Origin: Xylophilus sp. GOD-11R
GTDB lineage: Bacteria > Pseudomonadota > Gammaproteobacteria > Burkholderiales > Burkholderiaceae_C
Assembly: GCF_033546935.1 (NCBI RefSeq)
Contig: NZ_CP137854.1
Span: forward strand, 4,402,001-4,466,000
Length of the DNA stretch: 64,000 nucleotides
Direction of reading: 5' to 3'
Position 1 is the stretch's first letter; every line of letters begins with the position of its first letter. Positions 17,101 through 25,880 of this stretch are shown one piece after another. The notes beneath the pieces are model-generated. The model was not told the DNA's origin, searched no databases, and saw only the letters and a program-made list of their open reading frames with translations. The position numbers and the translations under genes are program-made.

Positions 17101-17454
17101 ATGAAAGTGCTGCGTGGCCTGGCCTGGCTGCTGGTGTTCCAGTGCCTGGGCGAGGCGCTCTCCCGCACCGGGCGATTGCCGGTGCCGGGGCCGGTGATCG
17201 GTCTGTTGTTGATGTTCGCCGGCCTGTTCCTGCCGGTGGTGTGCGAGCCGGTGGCCGCCTGCGCCGAGGCGCTGCTGGCGCATCTGTCGCTGCTGTTCAT
17301 TCCGGTGGGCGTGGGCGTCATGACGCACCTGGCGCTGCTGCAGCAATCGGGCCTGCGACTGATGGCGGTGATCGTGCTGTCGACCTGGGCCGGCCTGGGC
17401 GTGAGCGCCTGGACCCTGCACGCTCTGCGCGACCGGGAGGGCGCCGATGCCTGA
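17101..17454 (+). CDS. lrgA: LrgA/CidA-family small membrane protein
   Basis: This 117-residue protein has four hydrophobic segments. The family signature lies in LPVPGPVIGLLLMFAGLF (about residues 28-45) and in LLFIPVGVGVMTHLAL. LrgA/CidA proteins were described as holin-like. The joint LrgAB family also includes the chloroplast glycolate/glycerate carrier PLGG1 and a bacterial pyruvate carrier. The ATG at 17101 is preceded by a purine-rich AGAGAGAAAGAGAAG stretch that can serve as ribosome-binding site. It overlaps lrgB by 8 bp. Downstream of glcD, a role in glycolate or lactate transport is more attractive than cell lysis. Confidence 0.9.
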   Translation: MKVLRGLAWLLVFQCLGEALSRTGRLPVPGPVIGLLLMFAGLFLPVVCEPVAACAEALLAHLSLLFIPVGVGVMTHLALLQQSGLRLMAVIVLSTWAGLGVSAWTLHALRDREGADA

Positions 17455-18175
17455 TTTCGTCGCGCTGTGGGTCTATCTGTCGTCGTCGCCGCTGTTCGGG
17501 CTGACAGCCACCCTGGTCGTCTACCTGCTGGCGCAGACCGCCTACGCCCGGCTCGGCCATGCGCCCTGGGCCAATCCGGTGCTGTGGAGCGTGGTGGTGC
17601 TGGCCGGCACGCTGCTGGCCACCGGCGTGGCCTACCCGGTGTACTTCTCGGGCGCGCAGTTCATCCACTTCCTGCTCGGCCCGGCCGTGGTGGCGCTGGC
17701 TTGGCCGATGTGGCAGCGCCGTGCCGCGCTGCGGGCGCGCTGGAAACACCTGTTGGCCGCGGCGCTCGCCGGCGGTTTCGCCGCCAGCGCCAGCGCGGTC
17801 GCCATCGGCTGGGCGCTGGGCCTGCCACACGACGCACTGCTGTCGCTGGCGCCCAAGTCGGTGACCGCGCCGGTGGCCATGGGCATCGCGCAAGCCATCG
17901 GCGGGGTGCCGGCACTGGCCGCCGTGTTCGCCGTGCTCAGCGGCCTGGTCGGCGCGCTGAGCGGCAAGTACCTGTTCGACATGATCCGGATACCGAAAGA
18001 TACGCAAGGCTGGGCCGCCCGGGGCTTCGCGCTCGGCACCGCCGCTCACGGCATCGGCGCGGCGCGCGCGTTGCAGGTCGATCCGGAGGCCGGCGCCTAC
18101 GCCGGGCTGGCGCTCGGCGTGCAGGTGTTGCTGGCCTCCCTGCTGATTCCGCTGGCCGCCCGCCTGCTGGGCTGA
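17447..18175 (+). CDS. lrgB: LrgB/CidB-family membrane protein
   Basis: This 242-residue polytopic membrane protein matches LrgB. It contains GPAVVALAWPMWQRR, LAPKSVTAPVAMGIAQAIGG (about residues 140-159, the family core) and TAAHGIGAARALQ near the C-terminus. It overlaps lrgA by 8 bp, so the two are translationally coupled. The pair corresponds to the two halves of the plant PLGG1 glycolate/glycerate transporter. With the GlcD-like enzyme just upstream, an organic-acid carrier is the best guess; no direct evidence for substrate is visible. Confidence 0.92.
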   Translation: MPDFVALWVYLSSSPLFGLTATLVVYLLAQTAYARLGHAPWANPVLWSVVVLAGTLLATGVAYPVYFSGAQFIHFLLGPAVVALAWPMWQRRAALRARWKHLLAAALAGGFAASASAVAIGWALGLPHDALLSLAPKSVTAPVAMGIAQAIGGVPALAAVFAVLSGLVGALSGKYLFDMIRIPKDTQGWAARGFALGTAAHGIGAARALQVDPEAGAYAGLALGVQVLLASLLIPLAARLLG

Positions 18176-18191
18176 GCGGGCCGCCTCAGCC
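18170..18191. terminator. Hairpin between convergent lrgB and the zinc-ribbon gene
   Basis: GGCTGAG (18170-18176) pairs perfectly with CTCAGCC (18185-18191) around an 8-base GC-rich loop. It spans the lrgB stop and lies just before the stop of the opposing gene, a usual place for a shared terminator. No T-run follows on either strand, so a simple intrinsic terminator is not certain. Confidence 0.4.
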
Positions 18192-19640
18192 GCCCAGACG
18201 CTTCATCAGGGCCTGGGCGTCTTCGCCGGGATTGCAGCGCTCCGGCAGTTGCATGCTGCGCACGTCGACCCGCATTTCCTTGGTCAATTCGCGGAACTCG
18301 TCCTGCAGCAGCAGAGCGTCGATACGACGGCGTGCGCCCCTCACGTCGGAAAACGGCAGGTAGAACCAGAGTTGCCCGCCATTGATCCGGGTGCTCACGT
18401 CCGAACTGCGGATCACCCCCCGCAATTGGCGCGCGAGCTCGACGAGGCTGGTGATGAGACGCGCGGCAAGGGGGCTGCCGTCCTGCAGGATCGCGGTGTC
18501 GTTGATCTTGATGAGCAGGAGCCCGAAGTCCATGTCGGCCCGGCGCGAGTTCGCCGCCAGCGCCCAGTCGACCGTGTGGAGGAACTCGCGCAGCACCACG
18601 GCATTGAGCGTTTCGAACACCGCCAGTGGCTGCTGCCGCGAACCGGTGCTCAGATAGCTCTGGCCTTCGGCGGTGATTTGCAGGGGCGCGATCTCGCGGC
18701 AGTCCAGCTCGTCGGCGCCCGACACGTTGGCGCAGTCCAGGCAATGCGCCTGGACGGCACTCGCGCCGAAGGCGTTCTGGCAGCCACCGCAAACGTGCTG
18801 GAGGATCGGCTTTTCCTCGTCCACGCCGATATGCTGCTCGGCGGCGCCGCAGCGTGGGCACAGCAGGCCGTCGCGGCGCAGGAAGTCGCCCTCGGGCGCC
18901 ACGTAGCCGCAGTCGAAGCAGGGCAGCGCGGCGGTGGTGCGGATGTCGAGACTGCTGCAGTGCGGGCAGACATCCAGGAAATGGATGTGCGCGCTGTTGC
19001 AGCGGCGGCAGTGACGGGTGCGGTCGATCAGCTTGCCGGGCTCCAGCAGGCCGCGCCGCAGCAGCGTGGCCAGGCAGCTGCCCACGTCGTCGTGCGCGCT
19101 GGCCAGCGCCTCGGCCAGGGGATAGCGGTAGAGCATCTTGTGGCGCCGGTCGCGCTCGGGCACCAGCGTGGCACCGTCGCGCACCTGCAGAAAGTACAGG
19201 ATTCGTTCCACCAGCGGCAGCCCGTTGGGCGACAGATTCAGCGCCTGGCGCGCAACCCGGGCCTGGTCGCACAGCTCCAGCGCCTCGGCCAGGTCGGCCG
19301 CGCCGTCGGCCAGCAGCGGCGCCGGGCTGCCCGAAGCCGACCAGACCGGCAGGTACCACCAGCGCGAGCGTCGAATGCGCTCGAGCAGGGCGCTGGTGTC
19401 GGAGACGCGCAGCCCGCGACCGAGATAGAACCCGGCCGGCTCGTCGGAGATGTTGGCCACCTCGGCCCACTGCGACACCGCTCGCTCGCGGGCCCGGGCT
19501 GGCCAGGGGGCGTTGTCGGCCTTGAAGACCCATAGCGTGGGCAGTTCGGATTCGACGGAATCTTCGGTGCCCGGGAATTCCGCCGGATCGATCGGGAAGA
19601 AGGGAGTTCGCGACTGCGAGACGGACAGCGACATGGACAT
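18186..19640 (-). CDS. Zinc-ribbon (TackOD1-like) protein with degenerate GGDEF-like C-terminus
   Basis: This soluble protein of about 484 residues has no signal peptide. The middle carries at least five CxxC pairs (CRRC, CPHC, CFDC, CPRC, CGGC, then CLDC), i.e. stacked zinc ribbons resembling the thaumarchaeal-output TackOD1 domain. The C-terminal part has GGDEF-domain features (LLIKINDT, then DVSTRINGGQLWFYLP) but the active-site motif reads GGQLW, so diguanylate cyclase activity is unlikely. A signalling or c-di-GMP/nucleotide-binding scaffold role is possible. The start is uncertain: ATGs at 19709, 19640 and 19634 are in frame. It is convergent with lrgB and divergent from the arginase gene. 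Function unknown. Confidence 0.75.
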   Translation of the reverse strand: MSMSLSVSQSRTPFFPIDPAEFPGTEDSVESELPTLWVFKADNAPWPARARERAVSQWAEVANISDEPAGFYLGRGLRVSDTSALLERIRRSRWWYLPVWSASGSPAPLLADGAADLAEALELCDQARVARQALNLSPNGLPLVERILYFLQVRDGATLVPERDRRHKMLYRYPLAEALASAHDDVGSCLATLLRRGLLEPGKLIDRTRHCRRCNSAHIHFLDVCPHCSSLDIRTTAALPCFDCGYVAPEGDFLRRDGLLCPRCGAAEQHIGVDEEKPILQHVCGGCQNAFGASAVQAHCLDCANVSGADELDCREIAPLQITAEGQSYLSTGSRQQPLAVFETLNAVVLREFLHTVDWALAANSRRADMDFGLLLIKINDTAILQDGSPLAARLITSLVELARQLRGVIRSSDVSTRINGGQLWFYLPFSDVRGARRRIDALLLQDEFRELTKEMRVDVRSMQLPERCNPGEDAQALMKRLGG

Positions 19641-19878
19641 GAGAGCCACTTCGTGGAGGGTGATCGGGGCGTCCACGCATCGCGGTTTCGATTGCGCAGA
19701 ACGACCCACGCATGACGGTGGGCGGTCGAATTATTCGAGCGCACCCGAAACGCGGGCACCCACTTACATACGTAAAACAGCAGGCTACTTGTAAGCATTG
19801 GCATCCATCCCAATGCCGTCTCGCCACCTCGCATCACGCGCAAAATAGTAGTGTTTTCAACAACGGAAAAGGCCTTCC

Positions 19879-20787
19879 ATGCCAGCCCGGGTCCATCTCA
19901 TCGGAGCACCGACCGACGTCGGCGCCAGTGTCCGGGGTTGCAGCATGGGGCCCGAGGCCTTGCGGGTGGCGGGGCTCGCCGCCGCCCTCCAGGGCGTGGG
20001 CCTGGAAGTGCACGACACCGGCAATCTGGCCGGTCCGCTCGCCTCGGCGCCGCGTTCACCGCACCACGCGCACCATCACCTCGACGAAGTCGTGCGCTGG
20101 AACCGCGCGGTGTTCGACGCGGTCGGCCAGGCGCTCGCCGACGGCGCCACGCCGCTGATGATGGGTGGCGACCACTGCCTGGCCATCGGCTCGATCAGCG
20201 CGGTGGCCGCGCACTGCCGGCGCGAGGGCCGCAAGCTGCGGGTGCTGTGGCTCGACGCGCATTCCGACGTCAACACCGAGGCCACCAGCCCCAGCGGCAA
20301 CCTGCACGGCATGCCGGTGGCCTGCCTGCTCGGGCGCGGGCCGGCGGCGCTCACCGGCTGGAGCGGCACCGCGCAGGCGCTGCAGACGCAGGACATCGGC
20401 TTCATCGGCATCCGCAGCGTGGACCCCGGCGAGCGCCTGGCGATCCGCGACTTCGGGCTGTCGGTCTACGACATGCGCTACATCGACGAGCACGGCATGC
20501 GCGCCACCATGACCGAGGCGCTGATGGGCGTGGACGAGGACACCCATCTGCACGTGAGCTTCGACGTCGACTGCCTCGACCCGGTCGACGCGCCCGGCGT
20601 GGGCACCGCGGTGCGCGGCGGGCCGACCTACCGCGAGATGCAGCTGTGCATGGAAATGATCGCCGACACCGGCCGGCTCGGCTCGCTCGACCTGGTGGAG
20701 CTCAATCCGGCGCTAGACGTACGCAACCAGACCGCCGAAGTGGCCGTGGAGCTGCTGCAGAGTCTGTTCGGCCTGAGCACGCTCTGA
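19879..20787 (+). CDS. rocF: Arginase
   Basis: This 302-residue manganese enzyme hydrolyses arginine to ornithine and urea. The binuclear-metal motifs are all present: GGDHCLAIGS (about residues 94-103), DAHSDVN (about 124-130) and SFDVDCLDP (about 226-234). GAPTDVGASVRGCSMGPEALR at the N-terminus and SLDLVELNP near the C-terminus also match the family. A true arginase fits better than agmatinase because of the GNLHGMP loop after the second motif. It stands alone, with a 170-bp upstream gap to the divergent zinc-ribbon gene. AT-rich sequence just before the start (AAAATAGTAGTG) could hold its promoter. Confidence 0.93.
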   Translation: MPARVHLIGAPTDVGASVRGCSMGPEALRVAGLAAALQGVGLEVHDTGNLAGPLASAPRSPHHAHHHLDEVVRWNRAVFDAVGQALADGATPLMMGGDHCLAIGSISAVAAHCRREGRKLRVLWLDAHSDVNTEATSPSGNLHGMPVACLLGRGPAALTGWSGTAQALQTQDIGFIGIRSVDPGERLAIRDFGLSVYDMRYIDEHGMRATMTEALMGVDEDTHLHVSFDVDCLDPVDAPGVGTAVRGGPTYREMQLCMEMIADTGRLGSLDLVELNPALDVRNQTAEVAVELLQSLFGLSTL

Positions 20788-20905
20788 GCGGCCGGCGGCG
20801 GCCGTCGCATGCCGCACCAGTGCGCTCGCTCTCGCCGGCGGCACGGGGCGCGGCGGGTCGATCCCTGCTAGGCTCGAAAGCTTTTCCCTGCTGCCTCCCC
20901 CGCCC

Positions 20906-22171
20906 ATGTCGCCTTCTCCCCTGACCCCGGCACCCGTTCTGGCACCCGGCCGGGAGCGCGCCCTGCTCTGGCTGCTGGCCCTCACCCAGTTCACCATCAT
21001 CGTGGACTTCATGGTGATGATGCCGCTGGGGCCGCAGATCATGCAGGCCTTCTCCATCGGCACCGGCGCCTTCGCCGCCGCCGTGTCGGCGTATTCCTGG
21101 TGCGCGGGCGTCTCGGGATTGCTGGCGGCCACCTACATCGACCGCTTCGACCGCCGCCGGATGCTGCTGGTGGTCTACGCACTCTTCGCTGTCTCCAACC
21201 TCGTCTGCGCGCTGGCCACCAACTACCACGCCTTGCTGCTGTCGCGTGCCTTCGCCGGGCTCACCGGCGGCGTGCTGGGCTCGCTGGTGCTGGCGATCAT
21301 CGGCGACGTGATCCCGCCCCAGCGCCGGGGCGCGGCCATGGGCGTGGTGATGACCTCGTTTTCCCTGGCCGCCGTCGCCGGCGTGCCGCTCGGCGTGGTG
21401 CTGGGCGCGCACTACGGCTGGAGCTCGCCGTTCTTCGAGCTGGTGATTCTCTCGGCCGTCATCTGGGCCGGCGCCTGGAAGGTGCTGCCCTCGCTCACCG
21501 CGCACATCCAGGTGCCGCCGCTGCCGCTGTCGCGCACGCTGCCGGAGCTGTGGTCGCTGATGCGCGAACCGTCGCACCTGCGCGGCTTCGCGCTCACCGC
21601 CATCGTCATGGCCTCGCACATGCTGATCGTGCCCTTCATCTCGCCGAACTTCGTCGGCAACTTGGGCGTGAAGCCGGAGAACATCTCGCTGATCTACATG
21701 GCCGGTGGCTTTGCCATGTTCTTCAGCTCGCGCACCGTCGGCCGCCTGTCGGATCGCTTCGGCGCCCGCCAGACCTTCCGCGCCGCCGCGCTGTGCTCGC
21801 TGCTGCCCGCCCTGTTCATGACGCACCTGCCCCAGTTGCCGCTGTGGGGGCTGATCCTGTTCTTTCCGTTCTTCATGGTCACCGCCAACTCCCGGATGAT
21901 TCCGGTGCAGGCGCTGCTGACCACCGTGCCGGCGCCGCACCGGCGCGGCGCCTTCATGAGCGTGAACTCGGCAGTCCAGCAGATCGCCACCGGCACCGGC
22001 GCGTGGATCGGCGGCCTGCTGCTCACCACCACGCCCGACGGCCGCATCCACGGCTACGGCACCAACGGCTGGCTGTGCTGCGCCTGCGTGCTGCTGGCGA
22101 TGTGGTGGGTGGGCAAGGTGCAGGCGTACGGGCAACCTGCCGGTAGCGCGGCGGCGGCGCGGACGGTCTGA
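20906..22171 (+). CDS. MFS transporter (drug/sugar efflux type)
   Basis: This 421-residue inner-membrane protein has about twelve hydrophobic segments. The first helix contains the D-F-M-V pattern (IIVDFMVMMPLGPQI), as in DHA1-type exporters. The A-motif equivalent is YIDRFDRRRML (about residues 79-89), and a second copy reads GRLSDRFGARQTFR in the C-terminal half. Motif C-like AAVAGVPLGVVLGAHYGW follows the fifth segment. It resembles AraJ-type permeases that export sugars or drugs. The gene is single, 118 bp after arginase; substrate unknown. Confidence 0.9.
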   Translation: MSPSPLTPAPVLAPGRERALLWLLALTQFTIIVDFMVMMPLGPQIMQAFSIGTGAFAAAVSAYSWCAGVSGLLAATYIDRFDRRRMLLVVYALFAVSNLVCALATNYHALLLSRAFAGLTGGVLGSLVLAIIGDVIPPQRRGAAMGVVMTSFSLAAVAGVPLGVVLGAHYGWSSPFFELVILSAVIWAGAWKVLPSLTAHIQVPPLPLSRTLPELWSLMREPSHLRGFALTAIVMASHMLIVPFISPNFVGNLGVKPENISLIYMAGGFAMFFSSRTVGRLSDRFGARQTFRAAALCSLLPALFMTHLPQLPLWGLILFFPFFMVTANSRMIPVQALLTTVPAPHRRGAFMSVNSAVQQIATGTGAWIGGLLLTTTPDGRIHGYGTNGWLCCACVLLAMWWVGKVQAYGQPAGSAAAARTV

Positions 22172-22181
22172 GCGGCTCGTT

Positions 22182-22877
22182 TCAGGCGTCAGGCTTCGGC
22201 CGCGCGCCGAAAATGGCCGATCCCACCCGCACCATGGTGCTGCCGGCGGCGATCGCCGATTCGACATCGGCCGACATGCCCATCGACAGCGTGTCCAGCG
22301 CCAGCCCCCGCGCGCACAAGGCATCGAACAGCTCCCGCGCGCGACGGTGCACCGTCAGTTGCGCAGCGTAATCGGCCGCCGGCTCGGGAATCGTCATCAG
22401 CCCGCGCAGCCGCAGCCTCGGCAGCGCCGCGACCGCCTCGGCCAACGCGGCAGCCCCTTCCGGCGCCACGCCCGACTTGGACGCCCCGCCGTCGATATTG
22501 ACCTGCAGGCACACGTTGAGCGCCGGCAGGTGTTCCGGCCGCTGGGCCGACAGCCGCTCGGCGATCTTCAGCCGGTCCACCGACTGCACCCAGTCGAACT
22601 TCTCGGCCGCAAGCCGCGTCTTGTTGGACTGGATCGGGCCGATGCAGTGCCATTCGGCGCCCTGGCCGGCCAGGGCATCGATCTTGCCTGCGGCTTCCTG
22701 CAGGTAGTTCTCGCCGAAGGCCGTCTGGCCCGCTTCCAGCGCCTCGCGGACCGCATCCGCGTCGAACGTCTTGGAAACCGCCAGCAGGCGTACTTCGGAA
22801 GGGTTTCTTCCGGCGGCGGCACAGGCCGTGGCGATACGCCCACGCACTGCCGCCAGGGTGTTACAGATCGTTGTCAT
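22182..22877 (-). CDS. yggS: YggS-family PLP homeostasis protein
   Basis: This 231-residue single-domain PLP-binding protein is of the YggS/PROSC family. It keeps vitamin B6 and amino-acid pools balanced and has no known catalytic reaction. LLAVSKTF (about residues 30-37) contains the PLP lysine, and FGENYLQEAAGK, HCIGPIQSNK and LSMGMSADVESAI are family signatures. The ATG at 22877 gives the usual length. It is convergent with the MFS gene (10 bp) and divergent from pilT (46 bp), the yggS/pilT arrangement common in beta- and gammaproteobacteria. Confidence 0.95.
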   Translation of the reverse strand: MTTICNTLAAVRGRIATACAAAGRNPSEVRLLAVSKTFDADAVREALEAGQTAFGENYLQEAAGKIDALAGQGAEWHCIGPIQSNKTRLAAEKFDWVQSVDRLKIAERLSAQRPEHLPALNVCLQVNIDGGASKSGVAPEGAAALAEAVAALPRLRLRGLMTIPEPAADYAAQLTVHRRARELFDALCARGLALDTLSMGMSADVESAIAAGSTMVRVGSAIFGARPKPDA

Positions 22878-22923
22878 AATGATTTGGAGCGTAGCAAAAC
22901 GATCCGGAACCAGGGAGCTTGCG

Positions 22924-23967
22924 TTGGATATCACTCAGTTGCTGGCCTTCAGCGTCAAGAACAAGGCCTCCGACCTGCATCTGTCGGCGGGTCTGCCGCC
23001 CATGATCCGGGTGCACGGCGACGTGCGCCGCATCAATGTCGAGCCGCTGGACCACAAGATGGTCCATTCGATGGTCTACGACATCATGAACGACGGCCAG
23101 CGCAAGATCTACGAGGAGTTCCTGGAGATCGACTTCTCCTTCGAGATCGAAGGCCTGGCGCGCTTCCGGGTCAACGCCTTCAACCAGAACCGGGGCGCCG
23201 GTGCGGTGTTCCGCACCATTCCCTCGAAGATCCTCACGCTGGAGCAGCTTGGCGCGCCCAAGATCTTCGCCGACCTGGCCATGAAGCCGCGCGGCATGGT
23301 GCTGGTGACCGGGCCTACCGGCTCGGGCAAGTCGACCACGCTGGCCGCGATGGTCAACTATCTCAACGAAAACGAGTACGGCCACATCCTCACCGTGGAA
23401 GACCCGATCGAGTTCGTGCACGAATCGAAGAAGTGCCTGATCAACCAGCGCGAGGTCGGCCCGCACACCCGCAACTTCGCCGCCGCCCTGCGCTCGGCGC
23501 TGCGGGAGGATCCCGACGCGATCCTGGTCGGCGAAATGCGCGACCTGGAAACCATCCGCCTGGCCATGACCGCCGCCGAGACCGGCCACCTGGTCTTCGG
23601 CACGCTGCACACCTCGTCGGCCGCCAAGACCATCGACCGGATCATCGACGTGTTCCCGGCCGAGGAGAAGGACATGATCCGCGCCATGCTGTCGGAGTCG
23701 CTGCAGGCGGTGATCTCGCAGACGCTGTGCAAGACCAAGGACGGCCAGGGCCGGGTGGCGGCGCACGAGATCATGTTGGGCACTTCCGCCATCCGCAACC
23801 TGATCCGCGAGGCCAAGGTGGCGCAGATGTATTCGGCGATCCAGACCGGCAACAGCGTCGGCATGCAGACGCTCGACCAGAACCTCACCGAACTGGTCCG
23901 GCGCGGCACGATCACACCGGCCGAAGCACGCTCGAAGGCCAAGACGCCAGAGAATTTCCCCGGCTGA
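22924..23967 (+). CDS. pilT: Type IV pilus retraction ATPase PilT (TTG start)
   Basis: This 347-residue hexameric ATPase retracts type IV pili for twitching motility. The N-terminal PAS-like part contains ASDLHLSAG. Walker A is GPTGSGKST (about 130-138), the Asp box is TVEDPIEFVH, Walker B is DAILVGEMRD, and the His box is ETGHLVFGTLHT. The start is the TTG at 22924: it gives the canonical N-terminus DITQLLAFSVKNKASD and has an AGGGAG ribosome-binding site 8-9 bases upstream. An ATG at 22771 in frame would run into yggS and add a non-family leader. Confidence 0.96.
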   Translation: MDITQLLAFSVKNKASDLHLSAGLPPMIRVHGDVRRINVEPLDHKMVHSMVYDIMNDGQRKIYEEFLEIDFSFEIEGLARFRVNAFNQNRGAGAVFRTIPSKILTLEQLGAPKIFADLAMKPRGMVLVTGPTGSGKSTTLAAMVNYLNENEYGHILTVEDPIEFVHESKKCLINQREVGPHTRNFAAALRSALREDPDAILVGEMRDLETIRLAMTAAETGHLVFGTLHTSSAAKTIDRIIDVFPAEEKDMIRAMLSESLQAVISQTLCKTKDGQGRVAAHEIMLGTSAIRNLIREAKVAQMYSAIQTGNSVGMQTLDQNLTELVRRGTITPAEARSKAKTPENFPG

Positions 23968-24045
23968 CCCGTTCGCTCGTTTACTCGCTCGCTCATTCGT
24001 TACCCTTCCATCGATCCGGCACCACGCCCCCACTGGAGACCGCGC

Positions 24046-24681
24046 ATGAAAGGCATTCTTGAACTGCTCCGCAACAAGAACCCCGCCCGCCTGGCCCCGG
24101 CGGGCGAGACGACGGATTCGGTCTTCTTCTCCACCGCCTTCGCCGACCAGGGCGTGGACGCCTCGGTGCTGGTGCCCTGGGAAGCGCGCGCGGTCGAGAT
24201 CGGTGCCCGCCGGCTGGCCGCGGGCCGGGGCGTGAAGCAGTTGCAGCAGGTCTGGTCGCGCGACAAGCACATGTGCACGCTGGAGCCCGAGCGCATCGCC
24301 GCGCTGGAGCGTTTTTTCCAGTTCGCCACGGTGCCGGCCGGCCGCGAGGTGATCCGGCAGGACGAATACGGCAACTTCGCGCTGGTGCTGCTCGAAGGCC
24401 GCATCTCGGTCGACCGCAAACAGCCCTGGGGCGAACGCCTGCGCCTGGCCGAGACGCGGCCGGGCGACATCCTGGGCGAGATGTCGCTGCTCGACAGCGG
24501 CCAGCGTTTCTCGGCCTGCACCACTCTCACCGACTGCGACATCGCGGTGCTGGGTGCCGAAGCCATGGACGAGATGATGGACGCCGAGCCGCACACCGCC
24601 TGCCATCTGGTCGCGCTGCTCGCGCGCAAGCTGTCGCTGCGGCTGCGCATGGTGAGTGCCAGCCTGGGCGAGAACAAGTAG
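24046..24681 (+). CDS. Cyclic-nucleotide-binding-domain protein between pilT and pilU
   Basis: This 211-residue cytoplasmic protein has one cNMP-binding (CAP_ED) domain in its C-terminal two thirds, roughly residues 85-195. Core stretches are FFQFATVPAGREVIRQDEYG and RPGDILGEMSLLDSGQR, which corresponds to the phosphate-binding cassette although the usual arginine is displaced. There is no helix-turn-helix, so it is not a CRP-like regulator. It lies 78 bp after pilT and 43 bp before pilU, suggesting that it tunes pilus retraction in response to a nucleotide. That role is inferred from position. Confidence 0.85.
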   Translation: MKGILELLRNKNPARLAPAGETTDSVFFSTAFADQGVDASVLVPWEARAVEIGARRLAAGRGVKQLQQVWSRDKHMCTLEPERIAALERFFQFATVPAGREVIRQDEYGNFALVLLEGRISVDRKQPWGERLRLAETRPGDILGEMSLLDSGQRFSACTTLTDCDIAVLGAEAMDEMMDAEPHTACHLVALLARKLSLRLRMVSASLGENK

Positions 24682-24724
24682 TAGTTGTCAGCAGTCGCGG
24701 CACCGCCGCACGAGGATCGATTCG

Positions 24725-25864
24725 ATGGAACGCGACCAGGCCAGTAAATTCATCAACGACCTGCTCAAGCTGATGATCAGCCGGGGCGGCAGCGACATGT
24801 TCATCACGGCCGACTTTCCGCCGGCGATGAAGGTCGACGGCAAGCTCACCAAGGTGTCGCCGCAGCCGCTGACCGCAGCCCACACGCTGGCGCTGGCGCG
24901 CTCCATCATGAACGACCGCCAGGCCTCGGAATTCGAGCGCACCAAGGAATGCAATTTCGCGATCTCGCCGGCGAGCGTGGGGCGGTTCCGGGTCAACGCC
25001 TTCGTGCAGCAGGGCAAGGTCGGCATGGTGATGCGGCTGATCCCCACCAACATTCCGACCATGGAAGCCCTGCGCATGCCCGAGGTGCTCAAGGAGGTGG
25101 TGATGGCCAAGCGCGGCCTGTGCATCCTGGTCGGCGCCACCGGCTCGGGCAAGTCGACCACGCTGGCGGCCATGATCGACCACCGCAACGAGAACTCCTA
25201 CGGCCACATCATCACCATCGAGGATCCGGTGGAATTCGTGCATCCGCACAAGAACTGCGTGGTGACCCAGCGCGAGGTGGGGCTCGATACCGACAACTGG
25301 GACATCGCGCTGAAGAACACGCTGCGGCAGGCGCCCGACGTGATCCTGATGGGTGAAATCCGCGACCGCGAAACGATGGAGCATGCGATCGCCTTCAGCG
25401 AAACCGGCCACCTGTGCATGGCCACGCTGCACGCCAACAGCGCCAACCAGGCAATCGACCGCATCATCAACTTCTTCCCCGAAGAGCGCCGCCAGCAGCT
25501 GCTGATGGACATATCGCTCAACCTGAAGGCGATGATTTCGCAGCGGCTGATTCCAGTGCAGGACGGCAAGGGCCGCGCCGCCGCGGTGGAGGTGATGCTC
25601 AACTCGCCGCTGATCTCGGACCTGATCTTCAAGGGCGAGGTATCCGAGATCAAGGAGATCATGAAGAAGAGCCGCAACCTCGGCATGCAGACCTTCGACC
25701 AGGCGCTGTTCGATCTGTACGAGGCCCACCAGGTGACGTACGAGGATGCGCTGCGCAATGCGGATTCGGTGAACGACCTGCGGCTGCAGATCAAGCTCAA
25801 CAGTCAACGTGCGAAGGACCACCAGGACCTGAGTCGTGGGACCGAGCACCTGGAGATTGTTTAG
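24725..25864 (+). CDS. pilU: PilT-dependent type IV pilus ATPase PilU
   Basis: This 379-residue retraction ATPase is a paralogue of PilT that boosts PilT-driven retraction. Walker A is GATGSGKST (about residues 137-145), the Asp box is TIEDPVEFVH, Walker B is DVILMGEIRD and the His box is ETGHLCMATLHA. The C-terminal extension ending GTEHLEIV is typical of PilU rather than PilT. The start at 24725 follows an ACGAGGAT ribosome-binding site. A run of structured repeats begins right after the TAG stop. Confidence 0.96.
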   Translation: MERDQASKFINDLLKLMISRGGSDMFITADFPPAMKVDGKLTKVSPQPLTAAHTLALARSIMNDRQASEFERTKECNFAISPASVGRFRVNAFVQQGKVGMVMRLIPTNIPTMEALRMPEVLKEVVMAKRGLCILVGATGSGKSTTLAAMIDHRNENSYGHIITIEDPVEFVHPHKNCVVTQREVGLDTDNWDIALKNTLRQAPDVILMGEIRDRETMEHAIAFSETGHLCMATLHANSANQAIDRIINFFPEERRQQLLMDISLNLKAMISQRLIPVQDGKGRAAAVEVMLNSPLISDLIFKGEVSEIKEIMKKSRNLGMQTFDQALFDLYEAHQVTYEDALRNADSVNDLRLQIKLNSQRAKDHQDLSRGTEHLEIV

Positions 25865-25880
25865 CCCCTCGGCGGCTCAG

